A DNA stretch of 64,000 bases from Caldimonas caldifontis (lineage in GTDB: Bacteria > Pseudomonadota > Gammaproteobacteria > Burkholderiales > Burkholderiaceae_C): the NCBI RefSeq assembly GCF_002930615.1, contig NZ_PSNX01000015.1, positions 62,001 to 126,000 on the forward strand. The letters are read 5' to 3'. The notes below the pieces were generated by a model. That model had not been told where the DNA came from and did no database searches. It was given only the letters and a program-made list of their open reading frames with translations. Position numbers and translations under genes: made by a program. Shown piece by piece: positions 38,043-47,265 of this stretch; position 1 is the stretch's first letter, and each line of letters opens with the position of its first letter.

Positions 38043-39239
38043 TCAGACGCGTTCGAAGATGCCCGCAGCCCCCTGGCCGGTGCCCACGCACATCGTGACC
38101 ATGCCGTACTTCAGGTTGTGGCGGCGCAGCGCGTGCACGACCGTGGCCGAGCGGATCGCGCCGGTGGCGCCCAGCGGGTGGCCCAGGGCGATGGCGCCAC
38201 CCATGGGGTTGACCTTGCTGCGGTCGAGGTCCAGCGTGTTGAGCACAGCCAGCGACTGGGCGGCGAAGGCCTCGTTGAGCTCGATCCAGTCGAGCTGCTC
38301 CTTGGTCAGCCCGGCGTACTTCAACGCCGCAGGGATGGCCTCGATGGGGCCGATGCCCATGATCTCGGGCGGCACGCCCTTGATCGCGAAGCTGACGAAG
38401 CGGGCCAGGGGCTTGAGGTCGTAGCGCTTGATCGCAGCTTCGCTGGCCAGGATCAGGCAACCGGCACCATCCGAGGTCTGCGAGCTGTTGCCGGCGGTGA
38501 CGCTGCCCTTGGCTGCGAACACGGGCTTCAGACGCGCCAGACCTTCCGGCGAGGTATCGGCCCGCGGGCCTTCGTCCACATCCACGGTGCGGGTCTTGAC
38601 GCTGATGCTGCCGTCGGCCAGGTTGGGGAAGCGCTCGACCACCTCCACCGGGGTGATCTCGTCCTTGAACTCGCCGGCCTGGATGGCCTTGAGCGCCTTG
38701 AGGTGCGAATGCAGCGCGAACTCGTCCTGCGCCTCGCGCGAGACCTTCCACTGCTGCGCCACCTTCTCGGCCGTCAGGCCCATGCCGTAGGCGATGCCCA
38801 GGTTCTCGTCGCGCGCGAACACCTCGGGGCTGAAGGAAGGCTTGTTGCCGCCCATGGGCACCATGCTCATCGACTCGACGCCGCCGGCGATCATCACGTC
38901 GGCTTCGCCCACGCGGATGCGGTCGGCGGCCATCTGCACCGCCGTGAGGCCGGCCGCGCAGAAGCGGTTGACGGTGACGCCGCCCACGGTATTGGGCAGG
39001 CCGGCCAGCAGCGCAGCCACGCGGCCCACGTTCATGCCCTGCTCGGCCTCGGGCATCGCGCAGCCGACGATGGCGTCCTCGATGGCCTTGGGGTCGAGGT
39101 TGGGCACCTGCTTGAGCGCGCCACGGATGGCGGCCACCAGCAGGTCGTCCGGACGGGTGTTCTTGAAGTAGCCGCGGCCCGACTTGCCGATCGGAGTGCG
39201 CGTGGCGGCGACGATGTAGGCGTCTTGAACTTGTTTCAT
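38043..39239 (-). CDS. fadA: Acetyl-CoA acyltransferase (3-ketoacyl-CoA thiolase)
   Basis: Thiolase, 398 aa, cleaving 3-ketoacyl-CoA to acetyl-CoA in the last step of beta-oxidation. The nucleophile Cys is in NRFCAAGLTAVQMA near residue 90; HPLGATGA carries the active-site His and CVGTGQGAAGIFERV the second Cys near the C-terminus. It is 17 bases downstream of the FadB-type gene, forming the standard trifunctional pair. Symbol given by role; FadI-type naming is equally possible. Confidence 0.95.
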   Translation of the reverse strand: MKQVQDAYIVAATRTPIGKSGRGYFKNTRPDDLLVAAIRGALKQVPNLDPKAIEDAIVGCAMPEAEQGMNVGRVAALLAGLPNTVGGVTVNRFCAAGLTAVQMAADRIRVGEADVMIAGGVESMSMVPMGGNKPSFSPEVFARDENLGIAYGMGLTAEKVAQQWKVSREAQDEFALHSHLKALKAIQAGEFKDEITPVEVVERFPNLADGSISVKTRTVDVDEGPRADTSPEGLARLKPVFAAKGSVTAGNSSQTSDGAGCLILASEAAIKRYDLKPLARFVSFAIKGVPPEIMGIGPIEAIPAALKYAGLTKEQLDWIELNEAFAAQSLAVLNTLDLDRSKVNPMGGAIALGHPLGATGAIRSATVVHALRRHNLKYGMVTMCVGTGQGAAGIFERV

Positions 39240-39256
39240 GTGTAGGCTCCGATCGA

Positions 39257-41641
39257 TCAGTTGCGCACGGGCTTGCCGGTCTGCAGCATGCCCATGATGC
39301 GTTCTTGCGTCTTGGGGTGGTCGAGCAGGCCGCAGAAGTGCTGGCGCTCCAGGGCCATCAGGTAGTCCTCGTTCACCAGCGAGCCGGCCTCGACCTCGCC
39401 GCCGCAGATCACGTCGGCGATCAGCGTGGAGATGTGGAAGTCGTGCTGGCTGATGAAGCCGCCGTCCCGCATGTTGGCCAGCTGGGCCATGATCGTGGCC
39501 TTGGCCGAACGGCCTGCCACCGGGAACATGGCCTTGTGCGGCGGGCGGTAGCCGGCGTCGAACATCGCCTTGGCCTGCGACAGGGCCACATAGAGCAGCT
39601 CGTCCTTGTTGGGCACGATCACGTCGCTGTCGAGCAGGTAGCCCAGCTTGCGCGACTCGATGGCGCTGGTGCCCACCTTGGCCATCGCCGCGCTGGTGAA
39701 GCCGTCGGTGGCGAACTTCAGGAGGTCGGCATTGGCATTGCCGGCGGCGGCCATCTCGGCCGCGCGGCGGGCGATGTAGGTGAGGCCGCCCGCGCCGGGG
39801 ATCAGGCCCACGCCCACTTCCACGAGGCCCACGTAGCTCTCCATCGCAGCCACGCGCCTGGCCGAGTGGATGGCCAGCTCGCAGCCCCCGCCCAGGGCGA
39901 TGCCGCGGATGGCCGAGACCACCGGCACCTGCGCGTAGCGGATGCGCAGCATCGCGTCCTGCAGCTTCTTCTCTTCCGGGATGATGCCCTTGGAGCCCTT
40001 GGCCATGAACACCGGCATCAGGGCCTCGAGGTTGGCGCCAGCGGAGAACACGTCATCGGGTGACCAGATCACCAGGCCCTTGTAGCCCTGTTCCGCCAGG
40101 TCCACGGCCTTGAGCAGGCCTTCGGTCACGGTGGGGCTGATCAGGTGCAGCTTGGCGGTGATGCTGGCGATCAGCACCTCGCCATCGAGCGTCCACACGC
40201 GGATCTCGTCGTTCTTGAACACCTCGGTGCCGGCCTTGAGCGGCTCGACAGCGCCCGAGCCCAGCACGGCCTCGGGGAAGTGCTGCCGTTGATACACGGC
40301 CAGATTGCTGCGCGGGATGTATTTCTTCTGCGACGGACTCCAGGAGCCTTCCGGCGTATGCACCCCCTCGCGGCCATCAAAGACCCAGTCGGGCAGCGGC
40401 GCCTTGCTAAGGGCCTTGCCGGCATCGATATCCGCCTTGACCCACTCGGCCACCTGCTTCCAGCCGGCGGACTGCCACAGCTCGAAGGGCCCCTGGCTCA
40501 TGCCAAAGCCCCAGCGCATCGCGAAGTCCACGTCGCGGGCGCAGTCGGCGATGGCTTCCAGGTGCACGGCCACGTAGTGGAAGCTGTCGCGCAGGATGGC
40601 CCACAGGAACTGGGCCTGCGGGTTGCTCGATTCGCGCAGCAGCTTCAGGCGCTCGGCCGGGGCCTTCTTGAGGATGCGCGCGACGAGCTCGTCGCCCTTC
40701 GCGCCGGCGGGCACGTACTCCCCCTTGGCCGGGTCCAGGCGCAGGATGTCCTTGCCCACCTTCTTGTAGAAGCCCGCGCCGCTCTTCTGGCCCAGCGCTC
40801 CCTGCTCGATCAGCTTGGCCAGCACCGGCGGCGTGGCGTAGCTCGGAAAGAACGGGTCGTCCTTCAGGTTGTCCTGCAGGGTCTTGATGACGTGGGCCAT
40901 CGTGTCCAACCCCACCACATCGGCGGTGCGGAAGGTGCCCGAGCTGGCGCGGCCCATCTTCTTGCCGGTGAGGTCGTCCACCACGTCATAGGTGAGGCCG
41001 AAGTTCTCGGCTTCCTTGATGGTCGCCAGCATGCCGGCGATGCCCACGCGATTGGCAATGAAGTTGGGGGTGTCCTTGGCGCGCACCACACCCTTGCCCA
41101 CGCTGGTGGTGACGAAGGTCTCGAGCTGGTCGAGGATCTCGGGCCTGGTCGTGGGGGTGGGGATCAGCTCCACCAGGTACATGTAACGCGGCGGGTTGAA
41201 GAAATGGATGCCGCAGAAGCGCGGCTTGATCTCTTCGGGCAGCGCCTCGCTGAGCTTGGTGATCGACAGGCCCGAGGTGTTGGACGCAACGATGGCATGC
41301 GGCGCAACGAAGGGCGCGATCTTCTTGTAGAGGTCGAGCTTCCAGTCCATCCGTTCGGCGATGGCCTCGATGATGAGGTCGCAGTCCTCCAGGAGCTCGC
41401 TGTGCTCTTCATAGTTGGCCTGCTGGATCAGCGCGGCATCCTCGGCCACGCCCAGCGGCGAGGGTTTGAGCTTCTTCAGCCCTTCCACCGCCTTGCTGAC
41501 GATGCCGTTCTTCGGGCCCTCCTTGGCCGGAAGGTCGAAGAGCACCACCGGCACTTTCACGTTGACGAGGTGGGCGGCGATCTGCGCGCCCATCACGCCG
41601 GCGCCGAGCACGGCGACTTTGCGGACTTGGAATCGACTCAC
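39257..41641 (-). CDS. fadB: Bifunctional 3-hydroxyacyl-CoA dehydrogenase/enoyl-CoA hydratase (FadN-like order)
   Basis: 794 aa. The NAD-binding 3-hydroxyacyl-CoA dehydrogenase domain is N-terminal (VLGAGVMGAQIAAH at about 10-23; GIHFFNPPRYM near 145), and the crotonase domain follows in the second half (FSAGANLEAL; GIALGGGCELAIHS; GLVEVGVGLIPGAGG). This is the reverse of E. coli FadB and matches FadN-like enzymes. The start is a GTG at 41641 with AAGGAG 7 bases upstream; longer readings only run into leader. Upstream in the operon is a DUF2147 gene, downstream the thiolase. Confidence 0.95.
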   Translation of the reverse strand: MSRFQVRKVAVLGAGVMGAQIAAHLVNVKVPVVLFDLPAKEGPKNGIVSKAVEGLKKLKPSPLGVAEDAALIQQANYEEHSELLEDCDLIIEAIAERMDWKLDLYKKIAPFVAPHAIVASNTSGLSITKLSEALPEEIKPRFCGIHFFNPPRYMYLVELIPTPTTRPEILDQLETFVTTSVGKGVVRAKDTPNFIANRVGIAGMLATIKEAENFGLTYDVVDDLTGKKMGRASSGTFRTADVVGLDTMAHVIKTLQDNLKDDPFFPSYATPPVLAKLIEQGALGQKSGAGFYKKVGKDILRLDPAKGEYVPAGAKGDELVARILKKAPAERLKLLRESSNPQAQFLWAILRDSFHYVAVHLEAIADCARDVDFAMRWGFGMSQGPFELWQSAGWKQVAEWVKADIDAGKALSKAPLPDWVFDGREGVHTPEGSWSPSQKKYIPRSNLAVYQRQHFPEAVLGSGAVEPLKAGTEVFKNDEIRVWTLDGEVLIASITAKLHLISPTVTEGLLKAVDLAEQGYKGLVIWSPDDVFSAGANLEALMPVFMAKGSKGIIPEEKKLQDAMLRIRYAQVPVVSAIRGIALGGGCELAIHSARRVAAMESYVGLVEVGVGLIPGAGGLTYIARRAAEMAAAGNANADLLKFATDGFTSAAMAKVGTSAIESRKLGYLLDSDVIVPNKDELLYVALSQAKAMFDAGYRPPHKAMFPVAGRSAKATIMAQLANMRDGGFISQHDFHISTLIADVICGGEVEAGSLVNEDYLMALERQHFCGLLDHPKTQERIMGMLQTGKPVRN

Positions 41642-41666
41642 GGGGTTCTCCTTGATGTGAAGGCCG

Positions 41667-41684
41667 GCGCGCGGAACCGCGCGC
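41667..41684. other. GC-only hairpin between DUF2147 gene and fadB
   Basis: GCGCGCGG and CCGCGCGC arms with an AA centre, inside a longer imperfect GCCGGC repeat. It lies in the 56-base gap within the operon. No T-run follows on the minus strand, so it may stabilise mRNA ends or attenuate rather than terminate. Confidence 0.35.
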
Positions 41685-41697
41685 GCCGGCGCGGAAA

Positions 41698-42138
41698 TCA
41701 TTCGACGCGCTGCCAGACCTGGGTGCGCCCCAGCAGGGGAGCCCCGATGTAGCCTCGCACTTCGAGCTTCTTGCCACCGTCCACCGGCTTGAGGCGCACG
41801 CGATAGACCTTGCCGTTGTTGGGGTCGAGGATCTCCCCACCATCCCACACCGACGTGTCGTCAGCGTTGGCCTTGACGTTGCGGATGATGTTCAGGCCCA
41901 CGATGGGCTGGCCTTTGCGATCATCGCTGCACTTGTCGCACACGCCATCGGCCTTGGCCTCGGGGTCGAGCAGCTTCTCGATGCGCCCGCTGAGCACGCC
42001 GCCGTTCTCGCTGATGCGCACCAGCGACTTTTCTTTCTTGGTGGCGTCATCGATGGTTTTCCACAGCCCCACGGGGCTGGCCTGTGTCACACCGGCCAGC
42101 ATCAGCACGGCGGCGGCGATCAGGATGTTCTTCTTCAT
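41698..42138 (-). CDS. DUF2147 family exported protein
   Basis: 146 aa with a Sec signal peptide (MKKNILIAAAVLMLAGVTQA) and a mature periplasmic lipocalin-like beta domain of the DUF2147 family: PVGLWKTIDD at the start, GRIEKLLDPEA, then a CDKC pair, GLNIIRNVKA and DPNNGKVYRVRLK. Function unknown. GAGGAG precedes the start. Unexpectedly for an envelope protein it is the third gene of a beta-oxidation operon, 57 bases after the acyl-CoA dehydrogenase; a role in lipid or fatty-acid handling is inference. Confidence 0.9.
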   Translation of the reverse strand: MKKNILIAAAVLMLAGVTQASPVGLWKTIDDATKKEKSLVRISENGGVLSGRIEKLLDPEAKADGVCDKCSDDRKGQPIVGLNIIRNVKANADDTSVWDGGEILDPNNGKVYRVRLKPVDGGKKLEVRGYIGAPLLGRTQVWQRVE

Positions 42139-42195
42139 CGTGTCTCTCCTCGGGGGTGGATGCCGGCCACGCTTGCACGCGGCCGGCAGGGGGGG

Positions 42196-43986
42196 TCAGA
42201 ACAGGGCTTCGTCCATCTCCATCAGCGGCTTCAGGCCGGCACGGGCCGTGCGGATGAGGCTCGCCGTCTCGGGCAGCAGCTTGGCGAAGTAGAAGCGAGC
42301 AGTGGCCAGCTTGGCCGTGTAGAACGGATCGCCGCTGCCTTGCTTGGCCAGGGCCACCTTGGCCATACGGGCCCAGAAATAGGCGAACACCAGATGGCCG
42401 CACACGCGCAGGTAGTCCACCGCGGCCGCGCCCACCTCGTCGGCATTGCCCATGGCCTTCATGCCGATTTCCATGGTGAGTTTGGTCACCTTCTCGCCCA
42501 GATCGGCCAGAGGGTTCACGAACTCCTGCATGTCCTCGTTCACACCCTCTTCTTCAACGAAGGCCTGCACCAGCTTGCCGAACTTCTTGAGCTTGGCGCC
42601 GTTGTCGCCCAGCACCTTGCGGCCCAGCAGGTCGAGCGACTGGATGGTGTTGGTGCCCTCGTAGATCATGTTGATGCGGGCATCGCGCACATACTGCTCC
42701 ATGCCCCATTCCTTGATGTAGCCGTGGCCACCGAAGACCTGCAGGCAGTGCGAGGTGGCAATCCAGCCGTTGTCGGTGAAGAAGGCCTTGATGATGGGCG
42801 TGAGCAGGGCCACGAGATCGGCGCAGTCTTTGCGCACATCCTCGTCGTCGGTGGCCAGTTCCTTGTCGAGTTGCAAGGTCGTCCACATGGCCACGGCGCG
42901 GGCGCCTTCGGCGTAGGCCCGCGCGGTGAGCAGCATCTTGCGCACATCGGGATGCACGATGATGGGGTCGGCCGGCTTGTCGGCGGCCTTGGGGCCCGAC
43001 AGGGCGCGCATCTGGATGCGGTCCTTGGCGTAGGCCACGGCGTTCTGGTAGGCCACTTCGGTCAGGCCCAGCGACTGCATGCCCACGCCCAGGCGGGCAG
43101 CGTTCATCATCACGAACATCGCGGCCAGGCCCTTGTTGGGCTCGCCCACGAGGCTGCCTTCGGCGCCATCGAGGATCATCTGAGCCGTGGCATTGCCATG
43201 GATGCCCATCTTGTGCTCGAGGCCGCCGCAATAGATGGCGTTGCGCTCGCCGAGCGAACCGTCGGCCTTGACCTTGAACTTGGGCACCACGAAGAGCGAG
43301 ATGCCCTTGGAGCCGGCCGGCGCATCGGGCAGGCGGGCCAGCACCAGATGGACGATGTTCTCGGCCAGGTCGTGTTCGCCGGCGGAGATGAAGATCTTCT
43401 GGCCGCTGAGCTTGTAAGTGCCATCGGCCTGGGGCTCGGCCTTGGTGCGCAGCAGGCCCAGGTCGGTGCCGCAGTGGGGTTCGGTCAGGCACATGGTGCC
43501 GGTCCACACCCCGCTCACCAGCTTGGGCAGGTACAGCTTCTTCTGCTCGGGCGTGCCGTGGGCGTGCAGGGCCTCGTAGGCGCCGTGCGACAGGCCGGGG
43601 TACATGGTCCAGGCCTGGTTGGCCGAGTTGAGCATTTCGTAGAAGGATTGGTTCACCACGTGCGGCAGGCCCTGACCGCCATACTCGGGGTCGCAGCTCA
43701 GCGCCGGCCAGCCACCTTCCACATACTGCTGATAGGCCTCCTTGAAGCCCTTGGGCGCGGTCACCTCATGGGTGCTCTTGTCGAGCGTGCAGCCCTCCGC
43801 ATCGCCGCTGATGTTCAGCGGGAAGACCACCTGGGAGGCGAACTTGCCGCCTTCTTCGAGCACGGCATTGATGGTGTCGGCATCGATCTCGGCATGCGCC
43901 GGCAGGGTCTTGAGCTCGTCGACCACGTTCAGCACTTCGTGCATCACGAATTGCATGTCGCGCAGCGGCGGGTTGTACTGGGGCAT
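42196..43986 (-). CDS. Acyl-CoA dehydrogenase, long form with C-terminal extension
   Basis: FAD-dependent first enzyme of beta-oxidation, 596 aa, the long subgroup with an additional C-terminal domain (after about residue 470). FAD/substrate motifs: MCLTEPHCGTDLG near 155, KIFISAGEHDLAENI near 195, and the catalytic base Glu in INMIYEGTNTIQ near 440. AGGAG precedes the start. It is 23 bases after the TetR stop, so regulator and enzymes are one transcript. Confidence 0.94.
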   Translation of the reverse strand: MPQYNPPLRDMQFVMHEVLNVVDELKTLPAHAEIDADTINAVLEEGGKFASQVVFPLNISGDAEGCTLDKSTHEVTAPKGFKEAYQQYVEGGWPALSCDPEYGGQGLPHVVNQSFYEMLNSANQAWTMYPGLSHGAYEALHAHGTPEQKKLYLPKLVSGVWTGTMCLTEPHCGTDLGLLRTKAEPQADGTYKLSGQKIFISAGEHDLAENIVHLVLARLPDAPAGSKGISLFVVPKFKVKADGSLGERNAIYCGGLEHKMGIHGNATAQMILDGAEGSLVGEPNKGLAAMFVMMNAARLGVGMQSLGLTEVAYQNAVAYAKDRIQMRALSGPKAADKPADPIIVHPDVRKMLLTARAYAEGARAVAMWTTLQLDKELATDDEDVRKDCADLVALLTPIIKAFFTDNGWIATSHCLQVFGGHGYIKEWGMEQYVRDARINMIYEGTNTIQSLDLLGRKVLGDNGAKLKKFGKLVQAFVEEEGVNEDMQEFVNPLADLGEKVTKLTMEIGMKAMGNADEVGAAAVDYLRVCGHLVFAYFWARMAKVALAKQGSGDPFYTAKLATARFYFAKLLPETASLIRTARAGLKPLMEMDEALF

Positions 43987-44009
43987 GGAATGGGCTCCTG
44001 TAGGAACGG

Positions 44010-44714
44010 TTAGCGAGAAGATCTGGAGGCCGACTTGCGCGGGGCCTTCAGCGGTGTGGGCTTGGGGGCCTTGTCGGTCGCATAGTGGCTGACGATGAAG
44101 TCAAAGCCGCGACGCGCGCGGTCGAGCGCGCCGGGCGAACGCAGGAAACGGGCATCGTGATGCAGGGCCAGGATGAGGCCGTGGATCTCGAAGAGCATCT
44201 GCTGCGGGTCGGTATCCTCTCGCAGGTGCCCTTCCTGCACCGAGATCGCGATGGCACGCCCCAGGGCCTTGTGCCAGGTCAGCACCATGTCGGCCAGCGC
44301 ATCGCGCACCGGCCCGGGACGGTCGTCGAACTCGACGGCGCCACTGATGTAGATGCAGCCGGAATCGATTTCCACCGACACGCGCCGCACCCAGCGCTCG
44401 AAGAAGGCCCGCAGGCGCGGCAGGCCGCGCGGCTCGCTCAGCGAGGGGAAGAAGACCTCTTCCTCGAAGCGGTTGTGGTATTCGCGGATGACCGAGATCT
44501 GCAGTTCCTCGCGCGAGCCGAAGTGGGCGAACACCCCCGACTTGCTCATGCGCGTGACCTCGGCCAGGGCGCCGATGGACAGACCTTCGAGCCCCACCTG
44601 CGAGGCCAGCGCCAGCGCAGCGTCCAGGATGGCGGCCTTGGTCTGCTGACCCTTGTGCAGGCTGCGCCCCCCCTCACGGGTGGCCTTGGGACTGATGGAA
44701 GGCAATGCGCTCAC
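44010..44714 (-). CDS. TetR/AcrR-family transcriptional regulator of the beta-oxidation operon
   Basis: 234 aa. The N-terminal helix-turn-helix spans about residues 20-65 (KAAILDAALALASQVGLEGLSIGALAEVTRMSKSGVFAHFGSREEL in the usual TetR pattern) and the C-terminal ligand domain includes DSGCIYISGAVEFDDRPGP. A GTG at 44714 is taken as start because the upstream extension reads through the promoter. It heads the operon; the palindrome 21 bases upstream is its likely operator. An acyl-CoA ligand is expected from context, not shown. Confidence 0.9.
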   Translation of the reverse strand: MSALPSISPKATREGGRSLHKGQQTKAAILDAALALASQVGLEGLSIGALAEVTRMSKSGVFAHFGSREELQISVIREYHNRFEEEVFFPSLSEPRGLPRLRAFFERWVRRVSVEIDSGCIYISGAVEFDDRPGPVRDALADMVLTWHKALGRAIAISVQEGHLREDTDPQQMLFEIHGLILALHHDARFLRSPGALDRARRGFDFIVSHYATDKAPKPTPLKAPRKSASRSSR

Positions 44715-44734
44715 GGGAATCCCCGAAATAAAAC

Positions 44735-44746
44735 GAACGATCGTTC
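44735..44746. promoter_or_regulatory. Perfect palindrome, probable TetR operator
   Basis: GAACGATCGTTC, a perfect 12-base palindrome in an A/T-rich context, lies 20 bases before the regulator's GTG. TetR-family members commonly bind such sites and repress their own operon. No second copy was noticed elsewhere between genes in the window. Confidence 0.65.
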
Positions 44747-44944
44747 TATTCTGCAGGTTTCCGGTGGGCCGGGGCAAGTGACTGCGCCAAATTCCTAGGG
44801 CTTTCTCACTAGAAAGCCACCACCGGGCCTCAAACCTCGGGTAAACACTGAGTCTGGGGACCGGCCAGTGCGGCCCGCGCACTGAAAACAAGTGTGACGC
44901 AAGCGAGGGGCCGGCACAAGCCCGGCCACCTGCGTCGTGCGGGC

Positions 44945-45934
44945 TTACTCGGCGTCTTCGGCCTCGTCGGCCGGGGTGCCCTCCTCGCCGTCCTCGCGTG
45001 CCGCCTGCTCCAGGGCGCCTTGCAAGGTGCGCGCCTCGTCGAGGAACTGCGCCGGCGCAACGGCGGGCGCCAGGCGCATCCAGGGAGGCGGCAGCGTGGT
45101 GAGGTAGAGCTCAGTGAACACGCGCCCCGTGCGCTGGTACTGGAAGGCCGCCGCCACGGCGAGCCCGCAGACGAGCGCCGACCCCACCGCCCAGGCCAGC
45201 ACACGACGACGCCCCGGCAGGACCACCGCCAGATGGGCCCAGACGGTGACGGCCAGCACGGCAGCCTCGGCGGCGCCACTCAGATGGCTGAGGATCACCC
45301 AGGACGTGGCAAAGGCCAGCACCCCCAGGCCCGAGGCAACCACCCCTGAGGCCAGCAGCCCGACAGCGGCGATGCGCAGGTGGCGCCAGTAGTCGAGACG
45401 ATGCTGAAACAGCTTGGACCCCAGAGCCCAGAGGAAGCTCCAGGTGCCCAGCACCGCCAGCATCGACAGACTCGCACCGGCCAGGCTGCTCAGGAATTCG
45501 CCCGGTTCCGTCTGCAGGTATTCGCCCCAGGCGGTCCACACCAGCACACCCACCAGGGCCAGCAGCAGGCCGGCCACAGGCCAGCGCCCGGCCACCGGCA
45601 GCGGCAGTTCGGCCGGCACGGCTTCGCCCGCCAGGCGCAGCCGCACACGGGTCTGACCCACCCACCAGTCCTCCGCTGCAGGACGCACCGCTGCTTCGCC
45701 CGCGCGCAGGTGGTGTCGGCCGCAACGCACGCCATTGACGGTGTCGCCCACCGTCAGAGCGACGCCACCGTCGGCCGGCTGCAGCTGCACGTGCTCGGGG
45801 GCGACGTGGGGGTCGTCCAGCACGACCTCGCAGTGAAGCGAACGGCCCACGCGCAAGGGCCAGCGCGTCACTTCGAAGACCTGGCGCACGCGGGCGTCCC
45901 GGTCGAGCACTTCCAGCACGGCTAGTCTTTCCAC
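44945..45934 (-). CDS. FHA-domain membrane protein
   Basis: 329 aa. The N-terminal FHA domain (about 20-95) has the phosphothreonine-binding pattern LRVGRSLHCEVVLDDPHVAPEHVQL followed by NGVRCG. Six or so TM helices follow from about residue 117 to 260, then an acidic cytoplasmic tail (EDGEEGTPADEAEDAE). The start is a GTG at 45934, overlapping the end of the protease gene by 13 bases, so the two are co-translated. No Ser/Thr kinase or phosphatase is encoded nearby to supply a phosphorylated partner. Confidence 0.85.
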   Translation of the reverse strand: MERLAVLEVLDRDARVRQVFEVTRWPLRVGRSLHCEVVLDDPHVAPEHVQLQPADGGVALTVGDTVNGVRCGRHHLRAGEAAVRPAAEDWWVGQTRVRLRLAGEAVPAELPLPVAGRWPVAGLLLALVGVLVWTAWGEYLQTEPGEFLSSLAGASLSMLAVLGTWSFLWALGSKLFQHRLDYWRHLRIAAVGLLASGVVASGLGVLAFATSWVILSHLSGAAEAAVLAVTVWAHLAVVLPGRRRVLAWAVGSALVCGLAVAAAFQYQRTGRVFTELYLTTLPPPWMRLAPAVAPAQFLDEARTLQGALEQAAREDGEEGTPADEAEDAE

Positions 45935-47265
45935 GCGTAGCCTTCCAGGTAGTGCTCGGCCAGACGCATGGCGTTGTCAAAGCTCACGCCGCGAACGTCG
46001 AAGCGCCCTTGCACACCCGCGGTGGACTGATCGAGCGTGGCCACGAGCAGGCTCAGGTCGTACAGGCCCGTCAGCCGCTTGTAGGCCGACAGGCACAGCA
46101 CCGCCCGAAGCACCAAGCCGTCGCGATCGACGAAGCGCTCGCGGCACTGGGCCGCCGTGCGGTGGCGCGTGGATCGCTGCGGAAAGTGCTCGTTCTTGAA
46201 ACTGGCCGAGTACTGCGCCGAAAAGCGCCAGGGGCCCAGGTGGGCACCGTCGTAAGCCTCGTGTCGCACGCTCAGCCCGCCGGTGAACAGCCCTTCACCC
46301 ACGAACACGGAGGCGCCCATCTCGCAGTCGGAGCGTTCGTACTGCAGGCCCTTGGACTCCGACGGCGAACTCTGGCCCCAGCAGCGCAGGAAGCTCTCTT
46401 CGGGCACCGGAATGCGGTAACGGTCGTGGTTCGCCGAGCGCCAGGGCTGCGCCAGGAATCGTTCGGTGAGCTGCTGCTGGTGGCGCATCAGCTGGGCCGT
46501 CAGTTCGGCATGGACGGCGCCATTGAGCGCCGGGGCGCCCGCCGCCCGCGCGAGCAGCGCCTGGGCCTGGGCACCGGGCACGAGGAAGCTCACCTGCTGG
46601 CCGTCACGGCGCGTGGCCACGTTCACGCCGATGACCTCCCCCCGCTCGTCCAGCGCGGGCCCGCCGCTCATGCCGGGGTTGAGCGATCCGGCGAAGAAGA
46701 TGTTCGGGTAGAAGCTGCGCTCGACCAGGCCGCTGTAGTTGCCTTCCAGCACGGCGAAACCCACATCGAGCGGATTGCCCAGCGAGAAGATGCGCTCGCC
46801 CCGCCCGAGCGCACGCTCGGGGCTGCGGAACGTGAGCGCGCCGCGGCCGGCCAGGCCGCCGTCGGCTGCTCGAAGCAGGGCCAGGTCGTGCACGGCATCG
46901 AAGGCCAGCAGCTCCAGCGGCCCTTCCCCGCCCTCAGCCCGGGTGTAGACGAGCCGGTAACGGGAGGGTTGCAGCGCGGCCTGGCTGACGACGTGGTAGT
47001 TCGTCATCAGCAGGCCGTCATCGCTGACGATGAAGCCGGAGCCCACCGTGGACTGGCTGGTCTGCCCCTGCAGCAAGGTGCGGATCTGCACCAGTTGCCC
47101 CCGCGCACGCTCGTACACGCGCTGGGCCGAGGCTGAGAGGGGCTCGGGCGAGGGCGACAGTGGCGGTGCGGCGCCCGACTGGGCCGCCAAGGGCGCCGCC
47201 GCGCAGGCCAGGGCCAGGCCAAGTAACCATGCTGCCCAGCGCGCGGGCACCGCCGTTCGACTCAT
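45922..47265 (-). CDS. Exported trypsin-like serine protease with C-terminal extension
   Basis: 447 aa with a signal peptide (MSRTAVPARWAAWLLGLALACAAAPLAAQ). The protease domain covers about 60-230 and shows the full triad: His91 in MTNYHVVS, Asp127 in VHDLALLR and Ser200 in NPGMSGGPALDERG. Unlike DegP/DegS there is no recognisable PDZ; the C-terminal half (about 240-447) is a separate domain with four cysteines that I do not recognise. ATG at 47265 was chosen because upstream residues are unlike a signal peptide. Paired with the membrane FHA protein. Confidence 0.9.
   Translation of the reverse strand: MSRTAVPARWAAWLLGLALACAAAPLAAQSGAAPPLSPSPEPLSASAQRVYERARGQLVQIRTLLQGQTSQSTVGSGFIVSDDGLLMTNYHVVSQAALQPSRYRLVYTRAEGGEGPLELLAFDAVHDLALLRAADGGLAGRGALTFRSPERALGRGERIFSLGNPLDVGFAVLEGNYSGLVERSFYPNIFFAGSLNPGMSGGPALDERGEVIGVNVATRRDGQQVSFLVPGAQAQALLARAAGAPALNGAVHAELTAQLMRHQQQLTERFLAQPWRSANHDRYRIPVPEESFLRCWGQSSPSESKGLQYERSDCEMGASVFVGEGLFTGGLSVRHEAYDGAHLGPWRFSAQYSASFKNEHFPQRSTRHRTAAQCRERFVDRDGLVLRAVLCLSAYKRLTGLYDLSLLVATLDQSTAGVQGRFDVRGVSFDNAMRLAEHYLEGYAWKD

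Noticed and set aside
44909-44927. GGCCGG/CCGGCC hairpin after the FHA gene, as a terminator
   Set aside because: Short six-base stem without any T-run on the minus strand; could be chance in GC-rich DNA.
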